The position numbers and the translations under genes were made by a program. The notes under the pieces were generated by a model. It saw only the letters and a program-made list of their open reading frames with translations, made no database searches and was not told where the DNA came from. Shown here piece after piece: positions 31,410 to 40,379 of a DNA stretch of 64,000 nt; position 1 is the stretch's first letter; each line of letters begins with the position of its first letter. Location: NCBI RefSeq assembly GCF_012516435.1, contig NZ_CP051216.1, positions 1,800,001 through 1,864,000 on the forward strand, given 5' to 3'. This DNA is from Pseudodesulfovibrio sp. zrk46. Lineage in GTDB: Bacteria; Desulfobacterota; Desulfovibrionia; Desulfovibrionales; Desulfovibrionaceae.

Positions 31410-34175
31410 ATGACCAAATCCGAAGACAAGAAATCTATTCATATAGAAGGTGCCCGTCACCATAATCTGAAAGACCTGACCCTTGATATCCCCCGCGACG
31501 AGCTCGTTGTGGTGTGTGGTCCCTCGGGGTCGGGCAAGTCCACCCTCGCGTTCGACATCGTCTACGCCGAGGGGCAGCGTCGTTACGTGGAATCCCTTTC
31601 CGCCTACGCCCGCCAGTTTCTTCCACAGATGGACAAGCCGGACGTGGACAAGGTGGAGGGCCTTTCTCCGGCCATCTCGCTGGAGCAGCAGACCGCCTCG
31701 CGCAACCCGCGTTCCACCGTGGGTACCGTGACCGAGGTCTACGACTTTCTGCGCGTGTTCTTTGCCCGCCTCGGCAAGTTCTACTGCCCCGAGTGCGGCA
31801 AGCCTATCGAAGCCCAGACCACGGACGAGATCGTCAACACCGTCCTCGAGATGGAGCAGGGCACCAAGTTCATGCTGCTCGCCCCGCTGGTGGAGAACCA
31901 GAAGGGCACGCACAAGGACCTGTTCGCCAAGCTCAAGAAGGACGGCTTCGTGCGTGTGCGCATCAACGGCAAAATGTACACGCTGGACGATGTGCCGGAG
32001 CTGGAGAAGAATACCAAGAAGACCATCGATCTGGTGGTGGACCGACTGGTCATCAAGGACGGCATCAAGAAGCGTCTGGCCGACTCGGTCGAGCTGGCGC
32101 TGGAACACGGCGACGAGCGCATGATCGTGTCCGTGGTGGGCGGCGACAACGCAGGCGACACCTTTATGTCGACCCTCTCCACCTGTCCGGCCTGCAAGAT
32201 TTCCATGCCGCGCCTCACGCCGCAGCTTTTCTCCTTCAACTCGCCGCAGGGCGCGTGTCAGACCTGTAACGGCATCGGCTCCGTGGAATATTTCGAGCCG
32301 GACCTCATCTCGCCCAACAAGGGCCTCTCCCTGAACGACGGTGGCGTGATCCCGTGGAAGTCCGCCTATCGGCAGGAGCAGTATGGCCCCAAGCTCAAGG
32401 CGCTCTGCAAACTGCACGGCGTGACGTTGGATACCCCGCTGGGCGATTTTTCGGCTGAGGCGTGGGATGATCTGTTCTTCGGTAACCCCAAGGTCAACTG
32501 GCAGGGCGTAGTCCCGATTCTGGAGTACGGGCAGCAGATGTCCGGCGTGTGGGATCACTGGACCGCCCGGTTCCAGCAGTCCCGCCCTTGTCCGGACTGC
32601 CACGGCGCACGTCTGCGTCCCGAGGCTCTGGCCGTGCGCGTGGGCGACGTCAATATGTTCGAGTTCGCCTGCATGTCCATCCAGCGAGCTTTGGAATGGC
32701 TCAACAGTCTGGAATTTACCGGGCAGGACAACCTCATTGCCGAGCCGCTCCTCAAGGAGCTGACCCATAAGCTCGGCTTCATGGTCAATGTTGGCCTCGA
32801 ATATCTTTCCCTCGGCCGTAACATGGGCACCCTGTCCGGTGGTGAGGCCCAGCGCATTCGTCTCGCATCCCAGCTCGGTTCAGGGCTGGTGGGTGTGACT
32901 TACGTGCTGGATGAACCGTCCATCGGCCTGCATCCCCGTGACAACCAGCGGCTCATCGATACCCTCCGTTCACTCCAGCGACGCGGCAACACCGTGTTGG
33001 TGGTAGAGCATGACGAGCCTACCATCCTTGAGGCAGACCATGTCATCGAGATCGGTCCTTCCTCGGGCTGGCTCGGCGGCGAGATCGTGTTTCAGGGGCC
33101 GGTGGACAAGCTGCTCAAGGCAGATACCCTGACCGGTAAGTATTTGCGCGGCGACCTGTGCGTGGAACCGCCTGAGGAGCGTCGCAAGCCCACGGATCAT
33201 GTGGTCATCAAGAACGTGGAGACCAATAACCTCAAGAATCTCGACGTGGATATTCCGCTGGGTGTCATGACCTGTGTCACCGGCGTGTCCGGTTCGGGCA
33301 AGTCCTCGCTGGTCATGGATTCGTTGTACAAGCATCTCCAGTTGCATCAGGGCAACAAGGCCAACAACCCCGGCAAGATCGGCGGCATCGAGGGGCTCGA
33401 CAAGATCGAGAAGGTCATCTCCATCGACCAGACACCCATCGGCCGTACGCCGAGGTCCAATCCGGCCACCTACACCAAGATCTTTGACGAGATCCGCAAG
33501 ATTTTTGCGGGCTCCAAGGAAGCGCGCACCCGTGGCTACCAGCCGGGCCGCTTCTCTTTCAACGTCAAGGGCGGTCGCTGCGAAGCGTGCAAGGGCGACG
33601 GCCAGATTCGCGTGGAAATGCACTTTCTGCCCGATGTCTACGTTACCTGTGAAACCTGTAAGGGCAAGCGCTACAACGCCCAGACCCTTGAGGTGGAATA
33701 CAAGGGCAAGAACATCGCGGACGTGCTGAACATGACCGTGCGTCAGGCGCGCGAGTTCTTCGCCAACCATCCGCCCCTCATGCGCCGTCTGGACGTCCTC
33801 GCGCAGGTCGGTCTGGAGTACATTCGCCTTGGTCAGGCAGCCACAACGCTGTCCGGCGGCGAGGCCCAGCGCATCAAAATATCCCGCGAGCTGGGCAAGC
33901 GAAACCTGCCCGGTGCGCTCTATATTCTCGACGAGCCCACCACCGGCCTGCATATGCACGAGGTCGGCAAGCTGATCCGCGTGCTGCATCAGTTGGTGGA
34001 AAAAGGGGCCACTGTCATCGTCATCGAACACAATACCGACGTCATTATGGCCTCCGACCATGTCATCGACCTCGGTCCGGGCGGTGGCGAACATGGCGGC
34101 CAGATCGTGGCGGCCGGAACTCCTGAGGAGATAATCGCCAATCCGGATTCGGCCACGGGGCAGTTCCTGAAATAG
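31410..34175 (+). CDS. uvrA: UvrABC excinuclease subunit A
   Basis: 921 aa from MTKSEDKKSIHIEGARHHN; an in-frame extension to 31248 translates element C6 and is rejected. Two ABC modules are present: Walker A GPSGSGKST (about residue 36) and GVSGSGKSS (about 628); signatures LSGGEAQRI twice; Walker B VLDEPSIGL and ILDEPTTGL; zinc fingers CPECGKPIE, CPACK and CEACKGDGQIRVEMH with CETCKGKRYN. UvrA dimers scan for bulky lesions and load UvrB. No SOS box was recognised upstream. Ribosome site weak. Confidence 0.96.
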   Translation: MTKSEDKKSIHIEGARHHNLKDLTLDIPRDELVVVCGPSGSGKSTLAFDIVYAEGQRRYVESLSAYARQFLPQMDKPDVDKVEGLSPAISLEQQTASRNPRSTVGTVTEVYDFLRVFFARLGKFYCPECGKPIEAQTTDEIVNTVLEMEQGTKFMLLAPLVENQKGTHKDLFAKLKKDGFVRVRINGKMYTLDDVPELEKNTKKTIDLVVDRLVIKDGIKKRLADSVELALEHGDERMIVSVVGGDNAGDTFMSTLSTCPACKISMPRLTPQLFSFNSPQGACQTCNGIGSVEYFEPDLISPNKGLSLNDGGVIPWKSAYRQEQYGPKLKALCKLHGVTLDTPLGDFSAEAWDDLFFGNPKVNWQGVVPILEYGQQMSGVWDHWTARFQQSRPCPDCHGARLRPEALAVRVGDVNMFEFACMSIQRALEWLNSLEFTGQDNLIAEPLLKELTHKLGFMVNVGLEYLSLGRNMGTLSGGEAQRIRLASQLGSGLVGVTYVLDEPSIGLHPRDNQRLIDTLRSLQRRGNTVLVVEHDEPTILEADHVIEIGPSSGWLGGEIVFQGPVDKLLKADTLTGKYLRGDLCVEPPEERRKPTDHVVIKNVETNNLKNLDVDIPLGVMTCVTGVSGSGKSSLVMDSLYKHLQLHQGNKANNPGKIGGIEGLDKIEKVISIDQTPIGRTPRSNPATYTKIFDEIRKIFAGSKEARTRGYQPGRFSFNVKGGRCEACKGDGQIRVEMHFLPDVYVTCETCKGKRYNAQTLEVEYKGKNIADVLNMTVRQAREFFANHPPLMRRLDVLAQVGLEYIRLGQAATTLSGGEAQRIKISRELGKRNLPGALYILDEPTTGLHMHEVGKLIRVLHQLVEKGATVIVIEHNTDVIMASDHVIDLGPGGGEHGGQIVAAGTPEEIIANPDSATGQFLK

Positions 34176-34195
34176 AATACCGTCATACAATGCAG

Positions 34196-34223
34196 AAAGG
34201 CCGTTCCGTCCGGGGCGGCCTTT
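34196..34223 (+). terminator. uvrA terminator
   Basis: Stem AAAGGCCGTTCC/GGGGCGGCCTTT (two G.U pairs) with loop GTCC, then TCTTGTTG. 20 bp after the uvrA stop. Confidence 0.75.
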
Positions 34224-34280
34224 CTTGTTGCGCCACGATAATAATTGCGAAGATCGGTGAAGTGGTGATTGATTGTAGAT

Positions 34281-35084
34281 ATGAAAAAAAGGCGGTTTTC
34301 TGTGTATAGCTATCGCACACTGGTATTGTGCATATTGTTCCTCGCCGGGGTGTTTTTCGCCTTGCCGGTGGTGGCCGAAGACAGTGTGGTCAGGGTTCAT
34401 AGCGATATCTGGATGCCATATAATGGAGTCCCCGGGTCCGATGAAGAAGGGTATGCCGTCGACATCCTGCGCGAGATATTCACCCCTCACGACATTCGGG
34501 TTGAGTATGCCGACAGGTCATGGAATCGATCGGTCCTGGGTCTGGAGCAGGGCGGGACAGATCTGGTCATTGGCGCGTTCAAATTCGAGGTGCCGAATTG
34601 CATCTTTCCTGAAACCACCATTGGCGAGACCGTAATGGGGCTCTATTCGACAAATCCCCATCTTAAAATAAATGATTACGATGGTCTACGAGATCTGAAG
34701 ATCGGCATCGTTAGCGGGTGGGGCTACCGGAAGTGGCTCCTGGAAGATGCAGAGAAGCATCCTGAGAATTACATACGCCTTTATGGGGATGAAGCCTTCC
34801 CGAAGCTGATGGAGTTACTGCTGGCTCACCGGGTGCAGTTGATCCCCGGTTCCTCGATGGTGATGAACTATCAGATCAAGCGCAATGGTCTACAGGACAA
34901 GGTCTTCTTTGTCGGGTACGGGCCGTCGCCGAAATCGGAAAAGTTGTATTATGCCTTCAGTCCATTGCACCCTGAGCGGTCACGGCGGCTTGCGAAGATT
35001 GTCGACGACGGCATGAAGAGGTTGCGAGAGTCAGGGAGACTGGCTGCAATACTCGCCAAATACGGCCTCAGCGATTGGGAGTGA
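34281..35084 (+). CDS. Extracellular solute-binding protein, family 3 (orphan)
   Basis: 267 aa from MKKRRFSVYSYRTLVLC. A signal peptide (LVLCILFLAGVFFALPVVAE) is followed by an SBP_bac_3 fold: VRVHSDIWMPYNGVPGSDEE, LREIFTPHDIRVEYADRSWN, LVIGAFKFEVPNCIFPETTI, GLRDLKIGIVSGWGYRKWLL. The WMPYNGVPG segment near the N-terminus forms the ligand pocket in related proteins. Orphan: no transporter genes near. It is the first of three solute-binding genes in a row (34281, 35224, 37113). Confidence 0.85.
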   Translation: MKKRRFSVYSYRTLVLCILFLAGVFFALPVVAEDSVVRVHSDIWMPYNGVPGSDEEGYAVDILREIFTPHDIRVEYADRSWNRSVLGLEQGGTDLVIGAFKFEVPNCIFPETTIGETVMGLYSTNPHLKINDYDGLRDLKIGIVSGWGYRKWLLEDAEKHPENYIRLYGDEAFPKLMELLLAHRVQLIPGSSMVMNYQIKRNGLQDKVFFVGYGPSPKSEKLYYAFSPLHPERSRRLAKIVDDGMKRLRESGRLAAILAKYGLSDWE

Positions 35085-35223
35085 AAATAGTCCATTCCAG
35101 TTGCTCTTTTCTTTCCCGGACAGTAGTAGCCATTATAAGGAGTGGATTATACGATTCTCATGTACCCTTGGTGGGAGAATGGATTGGATGTGTCATTTCC
35201 CCCGATCGAGTTAGGAGCTTCTT

Positions 35224-35940
35224 TTGCGCTACGTGGTAATCATTTTCTGTTTTCTGCTTTCATTAATTGCCGCTCGGCCTGCCTGTGCCGGGGAATCTCT
35301 CGTGCTGTCGACCGTCGAATGGTCCCCTTTGGCCACGGAGCATCTGGAGAGCAAGAGGCTGGTCGTTGAGATAGTCCAAGAGGCTTACCGAAGGGCCGGG
35401 ATAGAAACCAACGTTGTATTTGTGCCGTTCAAGCGAGCCTTGCAAATGGCTGAGACTGGCGAAGTCGATGGGCTGGTTGTTTCAAGTCTCACGCCGGAGC
35501 GTGCCGAGTATATGTTTTTCTCGAAGTGGAAATTCGAGAATGAAATAAGTTTCTGGGCGCTGGAAAGGCCCAAGACAACATACGAGGATATTCAAGAGCT
35601 CTGTCCGGGGAAAGTCGGTGTGCTTCGGGGTTCACATGTTGCGCGGAAAATCTCCTCCCTTGAATGCCTGGAACCGGTGCTGATCAATTCAAAGAAGTTC
35701 ATTGCCCAATTGCTGCAGGAGGGCAGAATTGATTATGCAATTGAAGGGAGACGTGAGCTTCGTTACTGGGTGAACAAGGATTGGGGCGGTGATTAAAGGA
35801 GGCAGGTCCTTCCGCTCTCTCCGCCCCTTTTTGTCGATAAATACCACACGACTCTTGCGAAGACGCGCCCTGACGCTTTAGTCCTTTTGAAAGCCTTTGA
35901 CACGGCAATCCGGGAGATGTGGGAGGATGGGGCCATGTAA
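35224..35940 (+). pseudogene. Solute-binding protein family 3 gene interrupted by an in-frame TAA
   Basis: A TTG start with AGGAG upstream leads a signal peptide (VVIIFCFLLSLIAARPACA) and an SBP_bac_3 domain: FKRALQMAETGEVDGLVVSS, CPGKVGVLRGSHVARKISSL. At 35794-35796 a TAA stops the frame after residue 190 (WVNKDWGGD). The same frame then stays open to 35940 and reads FVDKYHTTLAKTRPDALVLL and KAFDTAIREMWEDGAM, the C-terminal helix typical of the family. With it the protein would have the usual 238 residues. It is either a recent nonsense pseudogene or a sequencing error. Confidence 0.85.
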
Positions 35941-36099
35941 AAAATCATATCTTCCTACGATAAGTAGCATTGTTTGATCTTTCTCCCTGCATGATCGCAA
36001 GATACCAATGGATGGCATCTCATTTTCCCATCCCTCAAAGCAAGAAGCCTCCCTCCGGATGACCGGGGGGAGGCTTTTAAGAGAGCCGTGTTATGTCCG
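35941..36099 (-). other. Gap between an interrupted SBP gene and a CTERM gene
   Basis: Holds the terminator at 36045-36076 and no gene. Confidence 0.5.
36045..36076 (-). terminator. Terminator after the CTERM gene at 36100
   Basis: Stem AAGCCTCCCTCCGG/CCGGGGGGAGGCTT with a 4-nt loop; on the minus strand CTTCTTGCTTT follows. Confidence 0.75.
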
Positions 36100-36774
36100 T
36101 TACGCCTTGCTCATCCGGCGGCGGAACCCGAGCAGGCCGACCAGACCGGGCCCGAGCAGCAGGGCTGCACCCGGGAGGGGAGTGGGGGCAACCTGCATGT
36201 TGAAATTGGAAATGGCCGATGCAGCGGTATAGGTCCCATCTGTATGTGCAAATGCATCAGCGTATGACGCAATCATAAGGTAATAGGAAGCATCGGTCAT
36301 GAGCTGAAAAGTTCCTGATCCTCTGTGAAAGACGGAATCTCCGAGATTGCCGGAAAAAGATTCTCGGAAGATACTCTTGCTGCCGGATAGGTCCACTCCC
36401 CCTGCGTAAGAAGCCCCTTTGCTTCCATCTATGTGTGGGGCGTAATCTACGGCGACACCGGTAAAGTCGAAGTCGTAGTTAACCTGGACCGGGCCTGCCG
36501 GATTCTCTCCAGATACGAGCTTGAACTCCATAATAACATTCCGGCTTAGGGATTGTGATCCCTGACCAAATGGGTCCAGGGCGTTCATCGTGCTGTGATA
36601 AGAAGCGATGGTTTGCGTTCCTGCAGAAAGTGTTTCCCCTTCAGCCGCATAATTCCAACCGCTATTCTCATAAGGTTTATTAATAAAATCAATAATTTGA
36701 AATGAATATGCCTGTGCCATCTGCGGTATCAGCAGGAGGGCAAGCAACAATACGGCTAAGAATGATCTCTTCAT
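36100..36774 (-). CDS. Exported protein with VPLPA-type CTERM sorting signal
   Basis: 224 aa from MKRSFLAVLLLALLLIPQMA (signal peptide; GAGGTTGCC upstream). The C-terminus is TPLPGAALLLGPGLVGLLG followed by FRRRMSKA. The rest is a beta-rich exported protein (FDFTGVAVDYAPHIDGSKG) with no known domain. It is the third such protein in the window; the exosortase is elsewhere. The long open frame upstream (to 36972) is not translated, as its first codons lack a ribosome site. Confidence 0.88.
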   Translation of the reverse strand: MKRSFLAVLLLALLLIPQMAQAYSFQIIDFINKPYENSGWNYAAEGETLSAGTQTIASYHSTMNALDPFGQGSQSLSRNVIMEFKLVSGENPAGPVQVNYDFDFTGVAVDYAPHIDGSKGASYAGGVDLSGSKSIFRESFSGNLGDSVFHRGSGTFQLMTDASYYLMIASYADAFAHTDGTYTAASAISNFNMQVAPTPLPGAALLLGPGLVGLLGFRRRMSKA

Positions 36775-37112
36775 GGCAACCTCACTTTTGATATTTGATC
36801 GACTGTAAATACAAGAAGTACGCCAAGTGAAAGGAAGGTGAATCATTGCAGGTTGTAGTAGAGGGAGGGGGTAAACCTGCATGCTGGAATCTTGGTTTTT
36901 CGGAAAAAACCAGACGACGCAGGTGCAACAGCCCGAATTGAAATTCATGTTGATTGTCAATTTTTCACACAATCGTTGTATTGGGCTATCTTCTCACACA
37001 GTAATACGGCATTATTATACTATTCAGGTGGACTATGACGAGGCGGTTGCCGTAGCCAACCAAATGATGAGCTAATCGCGCCCATTGCTGTGGGGACAAA
37101 AGAAAGAGTGAG
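36775..37112. other. Divergent region between a CTERM gene and an SBP gene
   Basis: 338 bases. It holds a sigma-54-like site for the minus gene at 36810-36825 and the promoter for 37113, which I cannot see. Locally A+T-rich. Confidence 0.5.
36810..36825 (-). promoter_or_regulatory. Candidate sigma-54 (-24/-12) promoter
   Basis: TGGCGTACTTCTTGTA on the minus strand: TGGC at -24 and TTGTA at -12 with N10 spacing, one base off the GC of the -12 box. It lies 36 bases before the CTERM start. Confidence 0.4.
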
Positions 37113-37946
37113 ATGATCGTGGCATTGGCGGTATTGAATCCGGATCGGAACCATTATTCTGTTTGTAAAGCTCGCTTCACAAAGATCATTGCCATTGTTC
37201 TTTGTCTGGCCAGCCTTTGTTGTGTACACGTCGTACTTGCCCCTTCGGCATGGGCGCAGGATTCCAAGCCCGTGCGACTGGTCGGATTCGATTATCCCCC
37301 GTTCTATCAGGACGAGGATGGTGTGCTGGACGGCATCGCCGTAGAGCTGGGCAAGCAGTTGTTCGCTCGCCTGGAGATGCAGATGTCCCTTTCGGTGTTC
37401 CCGCTGAAGCGATCTCTTGAAATGCTCGAAAACGGGGAGGCGGACGCCACCCTCATTCTGATCAAGACCCCCGAGCGGTCGAAGTATCTACTCTTCTCCA
37501 ATGCGGTCATGACCGTGCGTGGATTGATATGGTCTGCCAGTGGTCTCCGGGAGCGGGCTGTTCATTTCGACAGGCTGGAAGATTTGAGGCGGTACAAGAT
37601 CGGCGTGACGCGTGGCTATAGCTATGGCCCGAAATTCGATGAGCTGCTCAAGTCCATGCACGTGGACGTGGCCAACAGCGATTACCTCAATTATGTCAAG
37701 CTGGTGGCTGGAAGAATCGAGATATTTCCCGGCAATGAGATCGTGGCGGCGGGGCTCTTCAAGAAGCACCCCGAACTGCGCGGCAAGGTCGTTCACTCCG
37801 ACAAGTCTTTCATCGAATGGGTGCTTCGCATCGCTGTGAGCAAGAAATCCAAGCTTGTCGACATGATGCCGCAGATCAATGAAGAGCTGGGAAAGATGAA
37901 GGTCGAAGGCGTGATCGACGCCATTATCAGGAAGTATACCGAGTAA
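37113..37946 (+). CDS. Extracellular solute-binding protein, family 3 (orphan)
   Basis: 277 aa. A long N-terminal region ends in a signal peptide (IIAIVLCLASLCCVHVVLA). SBP_bac_3 domain: VRLVGFDYPPFYQDEDGVLD with the Tyr-Pro-Pro-Phe pocket motif, GIAVELGKQLFARLEMQM, MLENGEADATLILIKTPERS, RRYKIGVTRGYSYGPKFDEL and the C-terminal KVEGVIDAIIRKYTE. Likely polar-solute binding. No permease or ATPase is near. Confidence 0.85.
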   Translation: MIVALAVLNPDRNHYSVCKARFTKIIAIVLCLASLCCVHVVLAPSAWAQDSKPVRLVGFDYPPFYQDEDGVLDGIAVELGKQLFARLEMQMSLSVFPLKRSLEMLENGEADATLILIKTPERSKYLLFSNAVMTVRGLIWSASGLRERAVHFDRLEDLRRYKIGVTRGYSYGPKFDELLKSMHVDVANSDYLNYVKLVAGRIEIFPGNEIVAAGLFKKHPELRGKVVHSDKSFIEWVLRIAVSKKSKLVDMMPQINEELGKMKVEGVIDAIIRKYTE

Positions 37947-37976
37947 TAGCTTTACCTATTGTCATTGGTGAAAAAA

Positions 37977-38003
37977 AGTCCCGGAAGCAGAACGCTTCCG
38001 GGA
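37977..38003 (-). terminator. Terminator of proX
   Basis: Perfect 11-bp stem GTCCCGGAAGC/GCTTCCGGGAC; on the minus strand it is followed by TTTTTTTCACC. Confidence 0.85.
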
Positions 38004-38029
38004 CGTTGTCTTTGTCAGGAATGGATAGG

Positions 38030-39052
38030 CTATTTTGCAGCCATGCGAGCTGCCTTGAGCCAGCTATTCCACTTCTCCTGGTTGTTGGCGATCCATTCGT
38101 CCACATGTTTGGCGATGTCCTTGTCGGACTTTTCACCTTCATTCATGCGGGTGTTCTGAGCGGAGATGTCATTGAGAGTGAGCTTGAACTCTTCCATGAA
38201 CTTGCGTGCGGCAGGATTGGCTGCGGTGAATTTCTTGTTGGCGACGATCTGGATGTCGGACACGACAAAGCCGAGTTTGATCGGGTCGGAAACTGCGCCC
38301 TCGACGTCGGAAACGGTCATGCGGTCTTCACCCGGAGCCTGTGCTGCTGTGGGCATGATCTCAGGGACGTTGATCCACATGACGTCCTTGCCGGGCTTCA
38401 GCTTGAAAACGGTCCAGTTGGGGGTCCAGGTGTAAAAGAAGACAGGGCCTCCGGCCTTGTATGCTCCGATGGCAGCAGCCATGCCTGCCTCGTAGGAAGC
38501 CTTGACCGGGGTGATGTGGTCTTCAAGGCCGTACACTTTCAGGTGATGGCCGATGACATTTTCACAACCCCAGCCCGGAGGGCAGGCAGTCAGGTCTGCC
38601 TTGCCGTCGCCGTTCTGGTCGAATGCTTTTTTCACTTCAGGGCGTTTAAAGTCTTCCAGAGATTTGATGTTGTACTTCTCCACGAGTTTCTTGGAGACCA
38701 GATATCCCTGCAGTCCGCCAGCCTTGACGACGTAACCGACCTTCTCGGCCTTGTCGTAAAAATTCTTGGGAAGCTGGCTGTCGTGGTTGGGGAACCAACC
38801 GTTTGCCCAGTAGTCCACATCACCGAGGGCTACGGATTTATAGAAAATCGGATTTTGCAGGTCTTTCGGTTTTTTTACCGTGTAGCCCAGTTCTTCCAAG
38901 CCTCGACGGATCAAAGCTTCCTGGAAGAAGCCGGTATTCCATGTGGCGCGGGCGGGCTTGACGGTAATGCCTTTGCCCGGGGTTTTGTCCATGGCCAGGC
39001 AGCTGGTCGTCATCAAAATGAAACAAAGCAGTACACCCAAAATACGTCGCAT
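38030..39052 (-). CDS. proX: Glycine betaine/proline-binding protein ProX (OpuAC fold)
   Basis: 340 aa. Signal peptide MRRILGVLLCFILMTTSCLA. The mature protein matches ProX: DVDYWANGWFPNHDSQLP, LTACPPGWGCENVIGHH (the pair of Cys seen in E. coli ProX), PVFFYTWTPNWTVFKLKPG. Trp residues in these segments form the aromatic cage for trimethylammonium groups. It binds glycine betaine or proline betaine in the periplasm for osmoprotection. The partner genes proV and proW are not next to it; a lone gene ended by its own terminator. Confidence 0.9.
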   Translation of the reverse strand: MRRILGVLLCFILMTTSCLAMDKTPGKGITVKPARATWNTGFFQEALIRRGLEELGYTVKKPKDLQNPIFYKSVALGDVDYWANGWFPNHDSQLPKNFYDKAEKVGYVVKAGGLQGYLVSKKLVEKYNIKSLEDFKRPEVKKAFDQNGDGKADLTACPPGWGCENVIGHHLKVYGLEDHITPVKASYEAGMAAAIGAYKAGGPVFFYTWTPNWTVFKLKPGKDVMWINVPEIMPTAAQAPGEDRMTVSDVEGAVSDPIKLGFVVSDIQIVANKKFTAANPAARKFMEEFKLTLNDISAQNTRMNEGEKSDKDIAKHVDEWIANNQEKWNSWLKAARMAAK

Positions 39053-39643
39053 AAACTCTCCTTGGTTATAGTTGACCCTGCCGCCTGATGCGCTTGGTGG
39101 CGGCGCTGTCCCTCCTCAGGAACTAAGGGCGATAAAAAAGAGCAACAAGATGTCGCTCCGTTTGTGGCTGCATTGCATGTCAGCCAATTGTACAATAATA
39201 ATAATGGGTTCTCCGCAACTCCGGCTGGAGCCTGCTGAAACCCTCTAGTTGAAATATTCTCCCGGGCTTATTCGGTGATTATATGCAGTAAAGAACATAA
39301 TTAATTAGTGTAGTGTGTACTTTTATGAAATAGTGTATTTTATCTTTACTATTTAATGTAACTTTTTAATGTTGCTTTAAATAGTACAGTAATAAACCGT
39401 ATACTACACTAGTATTAACTGTTGTGAGATGTTAGTCTTTGATGTTGTATTAAATTGAGATGTTGACACTATACAAAATAGTAAAGATTGTCAAATTCAC
39501 AAAATGCAATGGCTTTGGTTGATGAAGAGTCATTGATATATTATAAAATTGGTTGTGTCGAAATGCTGAGTTTTGATATTAAAATGAGACTCGTTTTGTG
39601 TGGTCGTATATTGTAAACGAGACTCAGGTTAAAGGGGAAAACT
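39053..39643. other. A+T-rich intergenic region with nested inverted repeats
   Basis: 591 bases without a gene. From about 39240 to 39640 the composition is extremely A+T-rich compared with the window. It holds imperfect inverted repeats TAGTGTAGTGTGTAC (39309 on) and GTATACTACACTAGTA (39399 on), inside which are ACTATTTAA and TTAAATAGT. The end is the promoter region of 39644, with CTCGTTT at 39590-39596 and AAACGAG at 39615-39621. It may be a regulatory island or a foreign segment. Confidence 0.6.
39590..39621 (+). promoter_or_regulatory. Candidate operator CTCGTTT-N18-AAACGAG
   Basis: Inverted half-sites stand 23 bases before the reductase ATG. The same half-sites, with 25 bases between them, occur upstream of the hydantoinase-like gene (40328-40366), suggesting one shared regulator. 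Confidence 0.4.
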
Positions 39644-40231
39644 ATGATCATTGGTTTTGAAGGAAGCCCCCGTCGTGGAGGGAACTCTCACAAAATTTTG
39701 GAAGCAATTCTGTTCGGTGCGGAGGGCGCCGGAGAGTCAGCAGAAGCAGTTCACCTTCGCGATTACGACTACAAGCCATGCCTCGGATGCGAGAAGTGTA
39801 GAAAAGATAAGATCTGTACAAGGATGAATGACGGCATGACGCTCCTCTACCCCAGGATCATTGATGCCAAAGGGCTTGTGCTGGTCACGCCCGTGCACAA
39901 CTACAACGTCACCGCCTGGGTGAAGGCCTTCATCGACAGGTTGTACTGTTTCTACGATTTCAACGACGAGCGCCCGAGAGGGTGGTCAAGCCGACTTGCC
40001 GGGCAGGGGCGCAAAGCCGTAATCGTGGCCATCGCCGAGCAGGAAAAGAAGTACGACATGGGCGTGGCTCTGGAGGCGATGCGCTTGCCCATGACCGCGC
40101 TGGGGTTTGATGTTGTGGAAGAGGTCGCGATCCTCAGGATGTTCGACAGAGGCATTGTGGTGAACCATGACGACATCATGGATCAAGCCAGGAATGCAGG
40201 GCAGACGTTGGCGAAGGCGCTGGGCAAGTAA
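39644..40231 (+). CDS. Flavodoxin-fold NADPH-dependent FMN reductase / iron-sulfur flavoprotein-like
   Basis: 195 aa. Phosphate loop GFEGSPRRGGNSHKILE at the N-terminus binds FMN; a Cys motif CLGCEKCRKDKICTR is at about residue 47, typical of iron-sulfur flavoproteins (ISF), and VTPVHNYNVTAWVKAFIDRL resembles the FMN-isoalloxazine segment. It should reduce a small substrate or shuttle electrons with NAD(P)H or ferredoxin. AAAGGGGAAA precedes the start. It is followed at 150 bp by the hydantoinase-like gene. Confidence 0.85.
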   Translation: MIIGFEGSPRRGGNSHKILEAILFGAEGAGESAEAVHLRDYDYKPCLGCEKCRKDKICTRMNDGMTLLYPRIIDAKGLVLVTPVHNYNVTAWVKAFIDRLYCFYDFNDERPRGWSSRLAGQGRKAVIVAIAEQEKKYDMGVALEAMRLPMTALGFDVVEEVAILRMFDRGIVVNHDDIMDQARNAGQTLAKALGK

Positions 40232-40327
40232 GGTGGACACTGGGCTGGTTCCAGCTTTCCATTCACCACCCGATTACAACCATTCACCTGATTCCATCTT
40301 GCGCCGTAGGCGCAACCCCTGCTAATT

Positions 40328-40366
40328 CTCGTTTACGCTTGAATATTGCGGTTCAGCTGAAACGAG
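40328..40366 (+). promoter_or_regulatory. Candidate operator CTCGTTT-N25-AAACGAG
   Basis: Same half-sites as at 39590-39621, 13 bases before the hydantoinase-like start. The spacing differs by seven bases, so the half-sites may bind separate dimers. Confidence 0.35.
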
Positions 40367-40379
40367 AGAGAAAAACCAT

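Noticed and set aside
39060-39200. Riboswitch in the proX leader
   Set aside because: The sequence has only a GCCGCC/GGCGGC hairpin and none of the known aptamer blocks.
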